This document shows positions 13,081 through 26,669 of a DNA stretch of 64,000 bases, in pieces. Position numbers and translations under genes: made by a program. The notes beneath the pieces are model-generated. The model searched no databases. It was given only the letters and a program-made list of their open reading frames with translations, and had not been told where the DNA came from. The DNA lies in assembly GCA_958496175.1 (NCBI GenBank), contig OY292278.1, positions 41,478,001 through 41,542,000 of the forward strand, given 5' to 3'. Position 1 is the stretch's first letter; each line of letters starts with the position of its first letter. This stretch comes from Sisyra terminalis (lineage: Eukaryota > Arthropoda > Insecta > Neuroptera > Sisyridae).

Positions 13081-16000
13081 CTCCTAAGAGACTAAATACC
13101 TAGTCCGGCGTCCGACTATAAGCCAGCGTTCCACGTAAATATCTAACCACATCTAACACAATAACTTATTTCCTTAAAACTAAGTGGCCGTATTTCCCGA
13201 GTAATGTGATTGAAAAAATCCTAGCATTGATCTTAGGAAAAGAGAAACAAAGAAAGACTAATCCCCTTATGAAATACAAACATTTCAAGCCAAACATAGT
13301 TCAAGTAAATTACCAAGATCCCAAAGGACACAACATTCCGAACAGCAAACGTTTGCATCACAAATCGGGAATGCGTTCTTTGAGTTTGTCATCAGTGGAA
13401 TATAAGCAATTTGCTTAAATCAAAGTTTGATCAATGTTTGATAAGTGACTAAATACCAAGCCCGGCGTCCGACTATTAAAGCCAGCGTCCCACTAAAATA
13501 TTTAGGCACCCCTAACGTATAACTAATTTCCCTGAAGTTAATGTCCAGTATTTTCCTGAGTTCTGAGAAAAAAAACCCTATCATTGGACCTATGAAAAGA
13601 ATAATAAAGAAAGACTAATCCCCTTATGAAATGCAAACATTTCAAGCCAAACATAATTCAAATAAATTACCAAGATCCCAAAGGACACAACATTCCGAAC
13701 AGCAAACGTTTGCATCACAAATCGGGAATGCGTTCTTTGAGTTTGTCATCAGTGGAATCTAAGCAATTTGCTTAAATCAAAGTTTGATCAATGTTTGATA
13801 AGTGACTAAATACCAAGCCCGGCGTCCGACTATTAAAGCCAGCGTCCCACTAAAATATTTAGTCACAACTAACATATAACTAATTTCCTTAAATCTAGCC
13901 CGACTTTACTCTCGAGTCACTACGACGACAACGAAAAAAGTAAACAAAAAAAAATCTAAAGCCTAAAGCATTTACGTAGATCAATGTTTGATTACGAATT
14001 GTATAATCTACCCAAGTCTCTAAAATTGAAATACAGAAAAATCCTTAGTGATTTCTGAACTAAAAGGAAATCCGTGAAGTCCGTGAACATGAAATATGAA
14101 TGTTCGTCCTTGGAATCTGAAAGAAATGTTCGTTTCGTAAATATTTAGTCACATCTTACTTATAACTAATTTCCTTAAATCTAGTTGCCTCAAAACTAAT
14201 TTCCTTAAAACTAAGTGATCGTCTTTCTCGACTATTGTGAATAAAAAAATCCTATCACTGGATTTATGAGAAGAAAAATAAAGAAAGTCTAATCCTCGTA
14301 TGAAATTCAAACATTTCAAGCCAAACATAATTCAAGTAAATTGCCAAGATCCCAAAGGACACAACATTCCGAACAGCAAACGTTTGCATCACAAATCTGG
14401 AATGCGTTCTTTGAGTTTGTCATCAGTGGAATCTAAGCAATTTGCTTAAATCAAAGTTTGATCAATGTTTGATAAGTGACTAAATACCAAGCCCGGCGTC
14501 CGACTATTAAAGCCAGCGTCCCACTAAAATATTTAGTCACAACTAACATATAACTAATTTCCTTAAATCTAGCCCGACTTTACTCTCGAGTCACTACGAC
14601 GACAACGAAAAAAGTAAACAAAAAAAAATCTAAAGCCTAAAGCATTTACGTAGATCAATGTTTGATTACGAATTGTATAATCTACCCAAGTCTCTAAAAT
14701 TGAAATACAGAAAAATCCTTAGTGATTTCTGAACTAAAAGGAAATCCGTGAAGTCCGTGAACATGAAATATGAATGTTCGTCCTTGGAATCTGAAAGAAA
14801 TGTTCGTTTCGTAAATATTTAGTCACATCTTACTTATAACTAATTTCCTTAAATCTAGTTGCCTCAAAACTAATTTCCTTAAAACTAAGTGATCGTCTTT
14901 CTCGACTATTGTGAATAAAAAAATCCTATCACTGGATTTATGAGAAGAAAAATAAAGAAAGTCTAATCCTCGTATGAAATTCAAACATTTCAAGCCAAAC
15001 ATAATTCAAGTAAATTGCCAAGATCCCAAAGGACACAACATTCCGAACAGCAAACGTTTGCATCACAAATCTGGAATGCGTTCTTTGAGTTTGTCATCAG
15101 TGGAATCTAAGCAATTTGCTTAAATCAAAGTTTGATCAATGTTTGATAAGTGACTAAATACCAAGCCCGGCGTCCGACTATAAAAGCCAGCGTCCCACTA
15201 GAATATTTAGTCACCCCTAACTTATAACTAATTTCCTTAAAACTAATGTCCAATATTTTCCCGAGTTCTGAAGTGACTAAATACCAAGCCCGGCGTCCGA
15301 CTATAAAAGCCAGCGTCCCACTAAAATATTTAGTCACCCCTAACTTATAACTTATTTCCCTAAAACTAATGTCCAATATTTTCCTGAGTTCTGAGAAGAA
15401 AAAAATCCTATCATTTGACTTATGAAAAGAATAATAAAGAAAGTCTAATCCTCTTATAAAATTCAAACATTTCAAGCCAAACATAGTTCAAGTAAATTGC
15501 CAAGATCCCAAAGGACACAACATTCCGAACAGCAAACGTTTGCATCACAAATCTGGAATGCGTTCTTTGAGTTTGTCATCAGTGGAATCTAAGCAATTTG
15601 CTTAAATCAAAGTTTGATCAATGTTTGATAAGTGACTAAATACCAAGCCCGGCGTCCGACTATAAAAGCCAGCGTCCCACTAGAATATTTAGTCACCCCT
15701 AACTTATAACTAATTTCCTTAAAACTAATGTCCAATATTTTCCCGAGTTCTGAAGTGACTAAATACCAAGCCCGGCGTCCGACTATAAAAGCCAGCGTCC
15801 CACTAAAATATTTAGTCACCCCTAACTTATAACTTATTTCCCTAAAACTAATGTCCAATATTTTCCTGAGTTCTGAGAAGAAAAAAATCCTATCATTTGA
15901 CTTATGAAAAGAATAATAAAGAAAGTCTAATCCTCTTATAAAATTCAAACATTTCAAGCCAAACATAGTTCAAGTAAATTGCCAAGATCCCAAAGGACAC

Positions 16001-16240
16001 AACATTCCGAACAGCAAACGTTTGCATCACAAATCGGGAATGCGTTCTTTGAGTTTGTCATCAGTGGTAACTAAGCAATTTGCTTAAATCAAAGTTTGAT
16101 CAATGTTTGATAAGTGACTAAATACCAAGCCCGGCGTCCGACTATTAAAGCCAGCGACCCACTAAAATATTTAGTCACCCCTAACGTATAACTAATTTTC
16201 TTAAATCTAGCCCGACTTTACTATCGAGTCACTATGACAA
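13081..16240. repeat. Higher-order composite satellite with hairpin modules
   Basis: Here each palindrome unit is combined with one or two copies of a ~65-bp module that begins GTGACTAAATA and ends TATTTAGTCAC, with a GC-rich core (CCCGGCGTCCGACT). Module starts lie near 13445, 13802, 14476, 15150, 15271, 15632, 15753 and 16116. Two higher-order duplications are nearly perfect: a ~669-bp period (about 13897 repeated at 14566) and a ~482-bp period (about 15125-15606 repeated at 15607-16088). The latter gives two identical 119-codon antisense frames. Confidence 0.9.
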
Positions 16241-16918
16241 CTATACAAACAAAAAAAAATAATAAAAAGAAAATAGAACTTATCATCGTAAAGGGATCCA
16301 AAAGGAAATCCAAAAGTTAAAGCAATTCGTAATCCAAACGATATTCCAAAGGTGTGCACTTGGCACTGCCCTCTCAATAGAGTGATTTTACAACCAACTC
16401 AAAACCCACACATTAAATGATGATGTACTCAAACGTACTCCAAATGGTATTCAGAAAAAGTCCACAGTGTGTTGAAAAGTATTTGCCATTGCGTAATTGT
16501 TCACCAGTAGTTATATTTGAATTAAAACCTGAAATTTAAAACTTTGTTAATTGTTGTGATTCCATTTTAAACTACGCCGAATGAATTTATAGAAGATTGT
16601 AAGGGAATATATAAAATATTTTTTTAAATATATGTATTTTCTTTAAACAACTCTTCCGAAGCATTAAAAGAAATTAATTAACAATGAATAATTAAATGTT
16701 ATATGAATAGGCATATGAAGAACATGAATATCAATGAGTGTTGTGTTTTGATAGTTTTGGCGGTTTTGGCTTCAGTTTGAATAACAATGAAACAAAGAGA
16801 ACAACCAATAACAGCCAATTCAGTAAGTCACATGTCTGCTCAACATTGCGACCACTGGTGGCCGAAAAAATAACTACCTTTACTCGAATTTTTCAAGGCG
16901 CGAAAATAGTAGTAAAGT

Positions 16919-16930
16919 TTTGGCGCCAAG
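16919..16930. promoter_or_regulatory. E2F/DREAM-type palindrome, second copy
   Basis: TTTGGCGCCAAG, identical to the site at 4393-4404 and flanked by the same 'tctaac'. Retention in both diverged tails is the main support. Confidence 0.5.
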
Positions 16931-17501
16931 TCTAACGAAAAAACTTACTGTAATTTTCACCCAAATTTATGATTACAAATGATTTTTCCTATTTTTTAGC
17001 ACATTTCATAGCAGTTTTAAGTAAAAAACTAAAAATTGTTTGAAAAAACTATATTGCCCCTATGGAACAAACCACCAGCTTTCGCCTTCGATTCTCATTA
17101 CAATTATGCCCAGATAATCCCATCCCATCCCCAATACATTGAATCGATTTAATTATTATCCCGAAAAAGTTACTTTTCTGGTAGTTTATGAAACGAAAAT
17201 TGAAAGTGGCGAAGTCGAAGATAGTTTTTTACTGTCGGCTTTTAACGGGTGCTAACGCTAATATTTGAGTCGAGAAATCTGAATAGTTTACTCACCAAAA
17301 TCGAAAATTATTATCTCAATCGATAACTGATCGATTAAACTTTGACTTTACACTAATTAATTGCAATGAATCAAAAGAAAAACTAAAGTTTTTTTAATTT
17401 AATATTCGCGACCTATTCAACGCGGGAACCGGTTAAAACTGAACGCTCTAACTTGCGCACAGGAAAATGCGCTTCGGCAACGGCCTTTGTTCTTTCCAAT
17501 G

Positions 17502-17511
17502 GACCAATCAG
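17502..17511 (+). promoter_or_regulatory. CCAAT box, second copy
   Basis: GACCAATCAG, equivalent to the site at 4967-4976 and followed in both copies by 'ttgcagcg'. Confidence 0.4.
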
Positions 17512-17560
17512 GTTGCAGCGTTTTGAAACAATTTATTTAAAATTTTCAAAATATTTTAAT

Positions 17561-19346
17561 AATAATTGATAATAATACACAAATACTAAAAATTCTAGTT
17601 TTTTTATTAATATAAAATTATTTGAATTTTAAATTTAATGTAATTAGAAATATATTTCAATTTACTTATGAAATAATTCAGATCAAAGAAATTATTAAAA
17701 AAATATGACCCTTTCTTTCTATCTGTACAAGACATAATTACAAATTATTAAAATTCTGTCTTTTAAAAATAATTGCAAGTATCTTTAATATGCATTGTCG
17801 ATTTTGACTACAAGGTATCTCTGCTGGATGCCAGATTAAAACGTAATCCAATTAGATTAATATCAATACCATTAGTTAGTTTATCGTTAATTGATTTAAT
17901 AAACACTTAAGGATTGTTTCAAAGTGTAAAATTTGAAAATTTTATATGGTCTCGTATAATCACTAAACTTTTAAACTAAACAAATAATATCTTTGTATTT
18001 ATTTAATGAAAATTGTAATTTGATGATCTCAGTCAATACATTTCTTCAGATATTTATCATCTTTTAACATCATTTTCTTTAAATCATCGACTTGAAGATA
18101 AAAAATAAAATAAATAAACAAAGACTTTAAAACGTTATTTCCATTGCATTCAACAGTAGATATATTTCACAATTTATCTATAATAAATTTGACATCCTTT
18201 TGCCAATGGTGTTCAACAATTAGAAGGTTTAGTTATCGTAGAAACTACATTCTGAATACTTCAGATGGAAATTTTAAGGTTTTAGATATTTCTTTAAATT
18301 AATATAGAGAAATCTGAAAAATTGAAATACATTAATAAAGCAAACATCTATAATATCAAAATAAATACAACGTACCTAAAATTTCTTGAGACAATTATTT
18401 TTTCAAGACCCTGAGATGTTCTTGACTTTACAGTTGAAAATACATCAATCCATGCATTGCAACGATTTACAGTCCCACAAAAGTTGAATCATTTACATAT
18501 TCCTCAAATAAAGAACCATATTAATAACCCTCTAGGTAAATTGATGGTAAACTTTCAAAATATTTCTAGCTTGAAAGTGATTGGCAGTGATTCAAATACC
18601 AAAAAAAAATATACGATAACATTTGTGTATCGGCTGATGTTTGTCCACCGGAAGACGTTGAATATTGAATCTATTTCGACGTATTATGTTGTTGTTTCAA
18701 ACCATACATTTGGAAATAATAATGGTCAAATGACAAAATTAAACTCCTGAAAGTTCTTCAGCCTCAAAGGGTCGTTCTTTCACACCCTATAGCGCGGTGT
18801 AAAATGACCTCATGATGATTTCAAAGGTGTGCATAATTTCTTCTGATTTTAGTTCAAAATTAGTTTACATATTATAATTCTTCAAACTTAAAGAATTCTG
18901 AACACATTTTGCTATATTGATGTCCGCTAATAATTTGAAGGTTTAACATTTAAAGAAACTAATGGAATCTTCAGATGAGAATTAGTGGTTTCGGTATATT
19001 TATTCAAACCCATTTTCTCCATAAACCAAATGTTCTTCAAACTATTATTTTAAACTGGAAAAAACAACGAAACATTTAGTTTCAAAATTATTAAATTTTT
19101 AGCCAAAATACTACTTCAAAAAGATTCATAACTAAATGTGACTTTGACTTAAGAGTTTGATGATTTTTATGTCGCTGATTAAAAGAACTATTTAACATAA
19201 AAAGGTTGCATTGATTAGTTTTAGGTGTGTTTCTAATAGCTTATGCAAAAATTTTAGGTCCAATTAATCAAATATTAAGAAAATAATCGCTGAAAAAATG
19301 TCAAGATGAAACGCAATGGATATATAATCTTAGTACGCCGATTTGT
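17561..19346. other. AT-rich intergenic DNA
   Basis: No gene recognised. The longest frame, 18457-18750 (+, 97 codons), resembles nothing I know and lacks domain-like composition. No tandem structure is seen. Confidence 0.5.
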
Positions 19347-19354
19347 TTGCTAAC

Positions 19355-19614
19355 CAGTGACGTGGCGTGTAATTTCGCCGCCCGGGACCGACCAGAAATT
19401 CGCCGCTCCTTATTTTCATCCATCATTAGTCAAGAAAATTGGTAAAAAGTCAAACACCTTTCATTAAATTCCTTAACTATTTAAAAATGTACTCTTCGTA
19501 GTTTTCTGGAAACAAGATCTTTTATGGAATTATCAACGGTAATATGCCGCCCCATTTTCATGTACCGCCCAGGACTTTGGTCCCTCTTCACGCACCCTTC
19601 ACGCTACGCTATTG
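19355..19614. mobile_element. hAT-type MITE (260 bp)
   Basis: The left end reads CAGTGACGTGGCGTG. The right end, reverse-complemented, reads CAATAGCGTAGCGTG, and both ends then run into related GC-rich words (CCGCCCGGGACC and GGGACC). Flanking 8-mers TTGCTAAC and ATGCAAAC match at 6 of 8 positions, as expected for an old 8-bp hAT target duplication. No transposase is encoded. The superfamily call rests on the CA(G) start and the 8-bp duplication. Confidence 0.65.
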
Positions 19615-19769
19615 ATGCAAACAAGGAAATACGTTTCGGTGGGATTATAAATTTTAATTATCATATGCAATGGATTAGAACAAAAGCAAGGAACGATAAT
19701 AAAAACCAATGTAAATGTGGGTGAGGATTTTTGAAAATTATTAGACTTAAATTAATTTTATTATGTGTT

Positions 19770-19975
19770 TTAGCGCATTTTTCTTCTTAATTCAAACACC
19801 GTTGCCGATGTGTTTGGTGGTTGAGGTGTTCTAAAGTTCTCTAGGACTCCCTGGAGGGTTCTTCTTCGGCGAATACGCTTTGTTGATGATCGATGCTACA
19901 AACGTATAATTCAAATCCACGAATTCTTCCACCACTTTCATGACTTCGTGATTGTCCGTATTTTCTTTTTTAAGT
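19770..19975 (-). pseudogene. Unidentified coding relic
   Basis: On the minus strand a stretch of balanced, protein-like composition stands out from the AT-rich surroundings. It reads in part HEVMKVVEEFVDLNYTFVAS, continues through a Pro/Lys-rich segment to a stop (TAG), and resumes after a +1 shift as RTPQPPNTSATVFELRRKMR before a TAA. The frameshift and the absence of other exons suggest a decayed fragment, perhaps an orphan exon or a retrocopied 3' end. I do not recognise the family. Confidence 0.3.
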
Positions 19976-20046
19976 CACTCTTGTACCTAAGTTCAAAGTT
20001 TAGCGCCTTATGTAAGGAGAAAAATCCTACATTTTTCAGAAACACG

Positions 20047-20945
20047 CGAAAATTTCGTTGAACTTAATAACAAAATTTCTATCAAATCAGTAAAAGTGTT
20101 TTTAAACTGAAACCATAAGTGAAATCAGTACAAAATATTGGTACAACTATTTAGATTAGACTCGTTTGTGACCTTTATACTATTTTTTTTTTTTGGCGAA
20201 ACCCTAAGATATACCTGAAAACAAAATATTATCGAAATCCATAAACCTGTTCTTTAATCGTACGAAAGAATGCAGGTAGGCAGAAGTTTACGTTTAAATT
20301 ATCGACCTTAGTACCATAATGATCAATATTATGAAAGAAACAAGTTAAATTCCAAGCTGGTGTTAAAATTGCAAAGAATTTTTACCTGATCTCAACTGAT
20401 GATATGAAATAACATAGTTATAGCTTGAAGGCCAAAATGTGAGAAAAAGGTAAATTCAAAGGTGTTACTAATGGTTTCGGAAAGAGGTGTTAATGTAATT
20501 ATAATTTACAACAAATAATAAATACCTTAAACTGGTTCCAAATTCCTGAACGAAATATTTATACCTGCTATTCTCTCGTTCAAATTTTGGATTTCAAACT
20601 TTTACTATGTTATTTCATATCAACAGTTCAAAGTACGATAATGTGCATTTCACACTAGCTAACGAGTAAACTGATTTTGCACTTAACGTGTGAAATCTAT
20701 ACTGACAAAAGCCATAATAAAAATGAGATCTACTCCAATTTTAATTTTATCTCTTATTAGTTATTAAAGTTATTTAAAGTAATTATAATAAATTAAAATC
20801 TATTTTTTGCCTACACGTTTAAATCTTCATTAGCTGTTAAGATAAAATCTGTTCATTTCATTTCGATTATATATTTGTGAACGCAGTTTTAAGTTAATAA
20901 TCATTGAATTATCGAGGCGAATATATCAATAAAATGAAGGATATA
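20047..20945. repeat. Dispersed ~0.9-kb repeat, copy 1
   Basis: Matches 45335-46226 in inverted orientation over nearly its whole length; for example 'gaacttaataacaaa' here pairs with 'ttgttattaagttc' there. Both copies contain imperfect internal dyads around 'atgatatgaaataacatag' and its complement. No coding capacity and no clear terminal inverted repeat are seen, so the class is unknown; a non-autonomous foldback or MITE-like element is likely. Confidence 0.7.
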
Positions 20946-21813
20946 ACTTTTATAGGCATATACTTGTATTTTTCGTATATATATCATACAATTTAATAAT
21001 ATTTGTAATGTTTTTACGAGCAAACCAAATTTTAAATTTAATTTCATGGTTTCATTAAATTATTTTGTGTATAGTAATAATATGTACTTGATTATGTTAT
21101 ATGCAAATATTTTTTTTTATAAAATATCAGAGGACCCGGACAACTTCGTATCACCTAAATATATATCTGGGTTTTCACAAACCACAGACATCAATAGTTA
21201 CAAATAATGTATAAATGTGCGTGACATGAGGAAACAATTGCGGAATATGCCAAACAAAATTTATTAAAAATCGCATTTTATTTATAACTTTCCAGATATT
21301 CTTAAAATTATTCTGTTAATCTAGGCATAGACAAATCCAACAAATCATAGATCATGAAAATTGGACCAGTGATTCTTCAATTAGCAATAGTCTAACTACC
21401 ATATTTTTGTTTTATATATGTAGGAGAAGAAGATGTTTGTTTTATCAAATAAAAGAAAATTTAAATATAGACTAATGTTCTTTTATTGGAACAAAAATTT
21501 TAAATACATATTTTGGTTCAATAGCAAATAAATAGATTAAAAATTGTTTTACTTTAGTAGTGAAAACATAATAGATGTTGTAAATATAATCTTTGAGTTA
21601 ATTTTTACAAAATATTTTTATAAAATGAAAAAAGTTGTACAGGATTTTTATCAAGATACGTTGAAGGTATCATGTAGATGAAGTGAGAGGTATAGGCTAA
21701 ATATAATATGTACAAATATGCAAAATTTATAAAAAAAAAATATTTGTATTTAATTAGTACAAAATACACACAATTAAATAGATAAACAAAATAGATATCT
21801 ACAATTTATATTT
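20946..21813. other. AT-rich intergenic DNA downstream of the ZAD gene
   Basis: Very AT-rich, with no gene seen. It probably contains the 3' UTR of the minus-strand zinc-finger gene that ends at 21814. Confidence 0.5.
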
Positions 21814-23855
21814 TTATTCTTTCGTTTCATCGACTTGATGAAATTTTTTCATATGATTTCTAAGACACACCCTTTGTGCAAAAGATTTATCACAAACGGT
21901 ACAGACATGCATATTTTTGCCGGTGTGAATTTTCATATGTAGATTAAGGCCTGATTTCCTCTTGTATCTCTTATTGCAAATGGTACAAACTTCGTTTCTT
22001 TCCTCTGAAAACAAAACAAATTTATTCCATTATCAAATGAATCATAGGATGGATACACAAAGCCTCTCAAATGTAGATGCATTCCACACAATTCATCGAT
22101 TTATCACTTATCGATTTTTTAGATAGATTGCATGGAATGGAATAACTTTGTGAGTCCATCCTTAAATTGTTGAGTATATATTTTTCAACACACCTGAATG
22201 CACTGAATAATGTCTTTTGAGATGTGATCGACTTAGAAATTTAAAACCACAAATTGAACATTCGTTTTTCTTTTCTCCACTATGAATTCTTAAATGTTCA
22301 CATAAAGATGAATTCGATTTGAATCTGGCTCCACATTGGGGACAAATGTGGTTACGTTCTTCGCTATGATTAAATGCTTTATGACTTTTTAACGAACCCA
22401 ATTGAGCAAAAGATTTATCTATAAGATATACGATTATATTTTTATTGATTTTTTATTTACGTTTAGGTATATACCGCAAATGTTGCAGACATAAGGTTTC
22501 TCTCCGGTATGGATTCGAAGATGAATAATATAAGTGCTGTAATGCTTTTGAATGTAACCGCAATACGAACATAAGATTCCATCGCTTTCATGTTTTATTA
22601 TCTCCTTATGTAAATTGTAATCGTTTATGTGGGTAAATATAGTATCACAAAAACTACATATGAATATCTAAAAAAAAAAATAAAGATTATAACGATGATG
22701 GTTATTTCCCTGGTTATAAATTGGAATAGTTTTGCAGCTCAATAAATTGTAACGTTTCGTCAACTAATTTCTAACTTCACCATGTGAATGAATCAAATTT
22801 CAAGATTTGCTAGATAATAAACAATTTTAAATCATCTTTAGGTAAAAAAGAAAAGGTTTGTTTCAATTTAAATTCAATTGTTACCTCTTTATAACAATTT
22901 GCTATATGTTCCTGATAAGTTTCAAAATTTTCCAGTATACCATCACAATCTGGACATTCGTACGGTTCTTCTTGATGGTCGTAAAGTATATGATTCATAA
23001 ACCTTCGTCGGTTACAAAAAATAATTTTACATTTTAAACAATAATATGTTTCACGTAAAAGTATTGAATCAACTGTATATGTTCTACTTTTAAAAATTCG
23101 TTGGTTTTCATGATTTATAATTGCATGATTAAAAAAAAGTCTTTCATTCCTAAGCTCTGAATCACACGTTAGACAAACTATTCGATTTGCATCATTTTCC
23201 TGAGCTTTCCTTTGATTTTCATCAGATTGTTCAACTTCTGTTGGATCATTTAAAAAATCTTCCACGTAAGTATCAAATCGATCTGATTCGGACTTGTTGG
23301 AATCAATAGTATATTCGGTTTTAAACTTATAATCTAATGAATCAATTTCAGAACTTTCCAAAATGTATTCATGTTTTATTTCTTCGACTTTAATAAATGG
23401 TTCGTGGTTTGAATCTTCTTTGACGCATAAATTTTTTGTATCATCTAGGCAATTAGTACTGGTTTCTGGTATTTCTGGAGATAATGGTTCAGTTTTGATT
23501 ATTAACTCGAACGGTTGAGTTTGTAAATTGTCTTCTAGCTGCTTAAGAATAGTGTTTTCGGTTTTTTGACAAAGCAATTTAAATTCGTGGCAAAATTTGA
23601 TTTTTTCATAACAACTACTGCAAACACTTTGTGGAAACTGATCCTCGAAATCGGTCATCTAAAATTACAAATTTTAGTTAATAGTAACTTTAATTTAAGT
23701 TATTTATTAGATACTTTTATAAATGTGAAGTCTCGTAACAAATCTACAATTGTAAGACATTCGGATTCTTCGATTTTATCGTAAATCGTTGTAGCTACTT
23801 CTTCACAATCATCTAAACACGTACGACATGATTTCGTTTTATTAATAGTAAGCAT
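21814..23855 (-). CDS. ZAD-domain C2H2 zinc-finger protein (5 exons, 507 aa)
   Basis: Probable DNA-binding transcription factor of the ZAD zinc-finger class, which is greatly expanded in insects. Exons: 23855-23715, 23658-22885, 22667-22475, 22418-22194 and 22004-21814; all junctions are GT-AG and the phases agree. The ZAD zinc-binding cysteines are split between exon 1 (CRTC) and exon 2 (CSSC), giving the usual dimerisation domain over about residues 1-80. An acidic linker full of Glu/Asp and Lys follows. About ten C2H2 fingers come after it: three degenerate or widely spaced ones in exon 2 (one ends His-Ile-Ala-Asn-Cys), then a denser array with TGEKPY/SGEKKN-type linkers in exons 3-5. The protein ends QVDETKE. 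Targets cannot be predicted. A decayed tandem copy lies upstream on the same strand. Confidence 0.88.
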
Positions 23856-24442
23856 TTTTAAAGTAAAACCCTAAAACTTAAGAATATATGTTTTAATTGT
23901 AAAACTTAATATTTTGATATTTCTTATCCTTACATTAAATGGATCCAATTTATATGAGAATACAGATCTTGGATTGTGAATGCGGTAAAGAATAACTTAT
24001 ATATATAGCAATTGTTTAGTTGAAATATAAACTGCTTAAACTATAAAAAAAATATTTTTTTTATAAATTAAAGTCCATAACTTTAATAGTTTTTGTGCCT
24101 AAAAAAGTTTTACACAACAATTAAGTCCATCAAATGCTTGACATTTGCAGAACTAAAAAAAAGACTTATCAAACCATTTATGCTGTGTATTAGCATGAAT
24201 GAATGCCAAAATGATGACAAAAAGAAGTTTTTAGGACTTTCCAATCCTGGTTCATTGGGTTTTTTTTAAGCTGAAAAAAAGTTTATGCAATGAAAAATTG
24301 GAGCACAATTACACATTAGATTTCTGAAGAAATAATGCTTAGTACGTGAAAAACATAGTTTATGAAAATTAGTTTCAATCTATGCAACTAGTACTACTCT
24401 GATGTATATTAGGAAGTTCAATCGTTAAAGGCTTTACGGGGT
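23856..24442. other. Spacer upstream of the ZAD gene
   Basis: Should contain the promoter and 5' UTR of the zinc-finger gene. It is AT-rich, and no motif stands out. Confidence 0.5.
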
Positions 24443-25595
24443 TTATTTGATTTTTAAGGTGAAGTTCTGCAAGCTCTGAAGAATGAAAATTAAATAGGAA
24501 ATAGATTTAAAGGGGTTGTGCATCAATTCCAAACGGTTTTTCCGGTGATGAAATATCAAATTGTATTTCATACAATAATATGTTTCGCGTACAATCGCAG
24601 AATTTGATTTAATTATTTTGCATTCAAATATTCTTTCCTTATGTTTTCTCATCGAATGTTCGAAAAACTGCCTCTCTATATCAAACTCTGTATTACACAA
24701 GGGACAAATTATTCGATTTTCTTCAAAATATCGTTATCATTATCAGATTCATCTGATTTCGACTGATCTATACTAAATTTATATTCAAAATTTTCTTTTA
24801 AATTCGTTGCAATATTTTCACGTTCTTCATATTCTTCCTTCACAATACTTTTATCTTTGAAATCTTCAATTTCAATTACTTCAGTTTTCAAATCTTTCTT
24901 AGTATATATATCTTCACTGTAGTCATTCAAATGTTCAACATTTAAACACGGCAAATCATAGGGCTTTTCTTCAATCGTTGGGATAAAATCTTTTGGTTAT
25001 TATATTAAATTATCTTCGAGATATTTCCAAATACTTTTCTCTGATTTTGAACAGAGTAATTCGTGTAAATTTGTAAAACGATTTGATTATTCGGTAACAA
25101 TAATTACAAATCATTTGAGGAAATTTATTTTCGAAATTGGAATTCTAAAAGTGTAGGCCTCAATTAATAGTGATTATTTTATTAGTACAACTAACCAAGG
25201 TAATTTTTTAATGAATCCATAACATGTGGGCGGTTGATATAGCCATCAGGTGGCATCCGCCCTCCAGAAAATCGTCAACACAAACTAATTGCTTCTGGAG
25301 GGGAAATCCTATCTGCTAAACACAAAATATCTTTTAGTACTTTGGTCTATAAACATTCATAGAGAGTCACTACTTAAAACAAACGCCATATTGTGGATTC
25401 GTGATAAAATTTAACTTGGTTGTGATTATACAATATTATAGGGAAACTTTTTAATAGGCCTATAAAAGTAAAGTAGTGTAACAAATTCAAAATTGTTTTT
25501 GGTTCGGATTCTTTAATTTTACTATCGATTAATACCATTTGCGTACGTTCCGCCAAACAGGTTCGACAATATATCAATTTATTTAGAGATAGCAT
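24443..25595 (-). pseudogene. Decayed tandem copy of the ZAD zinc-finger gene
   Basis: The minus strand shows the same order of pieces as the intact neighbour. At 25595 a ZAD start with CRTC is followed by KIKESEPKTILNLLHYFTFI. Near 25140-25020 comes the second ZAD half (FENKFPQMICNYCYR), which then hits a stop after KYLEIS. An acidic linker lies at 24954-24715. A finger region at 24715-24540 (CPLCNTEFDIERQFFEHS, RETYYCMKYNLIFHHR) is reached only after a frameshift near 24710, and its last finger has lost a cysteine (YCMKY where the parent has YCLKC). The rest of the finger array is missing. Tandem duplication followed by decay explains this. Confidence 0.8.
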
Positions 25596-26669
25596 TTTAT
25601 GGTGGTCTCCTTAAATATAAGTAAATAAATGTTATATATTGGTTTATAATATGTTATTTTGCTGAGAAAATGTAGACTTTCATTCAAGGGTTATTCTACA
25701 CATGAGTCAATGTTGTGGTATACTAAATTGGACCAGATTTTTGTACAGTTACATAATGGGCTATCATTCTAAAGTCGGTCGACAATCGTTCTATACATTA
25801 TACTAATGCCCTGTCCAGAACTCTTAATTTGTATTGAAAATTCTTAACTTAAGTTTTAGCTAATATGTTGGTCTTCACCAAAATCTTTCTTCTATACACA
25901 CATATAATAATAATAACATAATATTGGGACATATTGGTCAATTTATTGAATCATGTGTGAAGGGACCATAAGAATGGTTGCTTAGACTATTAACAAACTA
26001 ATCAAATACAGTAATTAATATTGAAATGTATACCCAGCGTTTGACTAAATGTTGGTCAGAATATTCAATCGTAATGATTGACCAACAACTAATATTCTGT
26101 AAATTTTTGAATAAATCAAAGTTGGCGATATTCGGTTAAGATTTAACCAAGTGTTTGATGAATTATTCTTCTGCAACTTAAAACGCATTTAGTTATCATA
26201 CTTATACCTACATTTTTCTTTAAAATTATATTTAAAAATTAAATATATCTGAATTTCAACAAAATGTGATAAATTGAATATATTCGATCTTCTTTAATAT
26301 TACAGACCACCCACTTCGTCAACATTGATGTATTTTGTTTTGATTTTACCCTTTTCTGTCTTTCTATTTATATATCTTCCATTTCCTTCTTTAATTAGTT
26401 CTAAATTCATAAGAAAATTCAGATGTCAAAAAAATTACAGGAAGTCTGTATTATCGGCATAAATTAATGTATTTTGGCCAATTTTGGCTGTGTTAAGATT
26501 TCAAATTGTTGTTGATAATTTATACTGATCTATACATTTAATTTTGAAATCTTCATAATTGACAAGTTATAATTTAAGTTAATAACTTATTGATTAGTGT
26601 TCTTATTCCTTTTAAATATTTAATATCCAGATATTTTCATCAAAGTTCGTATATGGTTCTAACCTCAAA
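25596..26669. other. Intergenic DNA upstream of DNAJC17
   Basis: AT-rich, with no gene. Its right part must hold the DNAJC17 promoter and 5' UTR; no TATA box or known motif is convincing. Confidence 0.5.

Larger units (their letters stand above)
16241..17560. other. Promoter-like tail of satellite block 2
   Basis: Paralogue of 3871-5050, in the same order and orientation relative to its array. It carries ~75 bp absent from the first copy (about 16353-16425) and scattered substitutions. It keeps the E2F-type palindrome, the CCAAT box and the 'gataactgatcgattaaa' word. Similarity fades near 17560, just as it does near 5045 in copy 1, so both copies share a right boundary. No protein-coding frame is conserved between the copies. 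Confidence 0.7.
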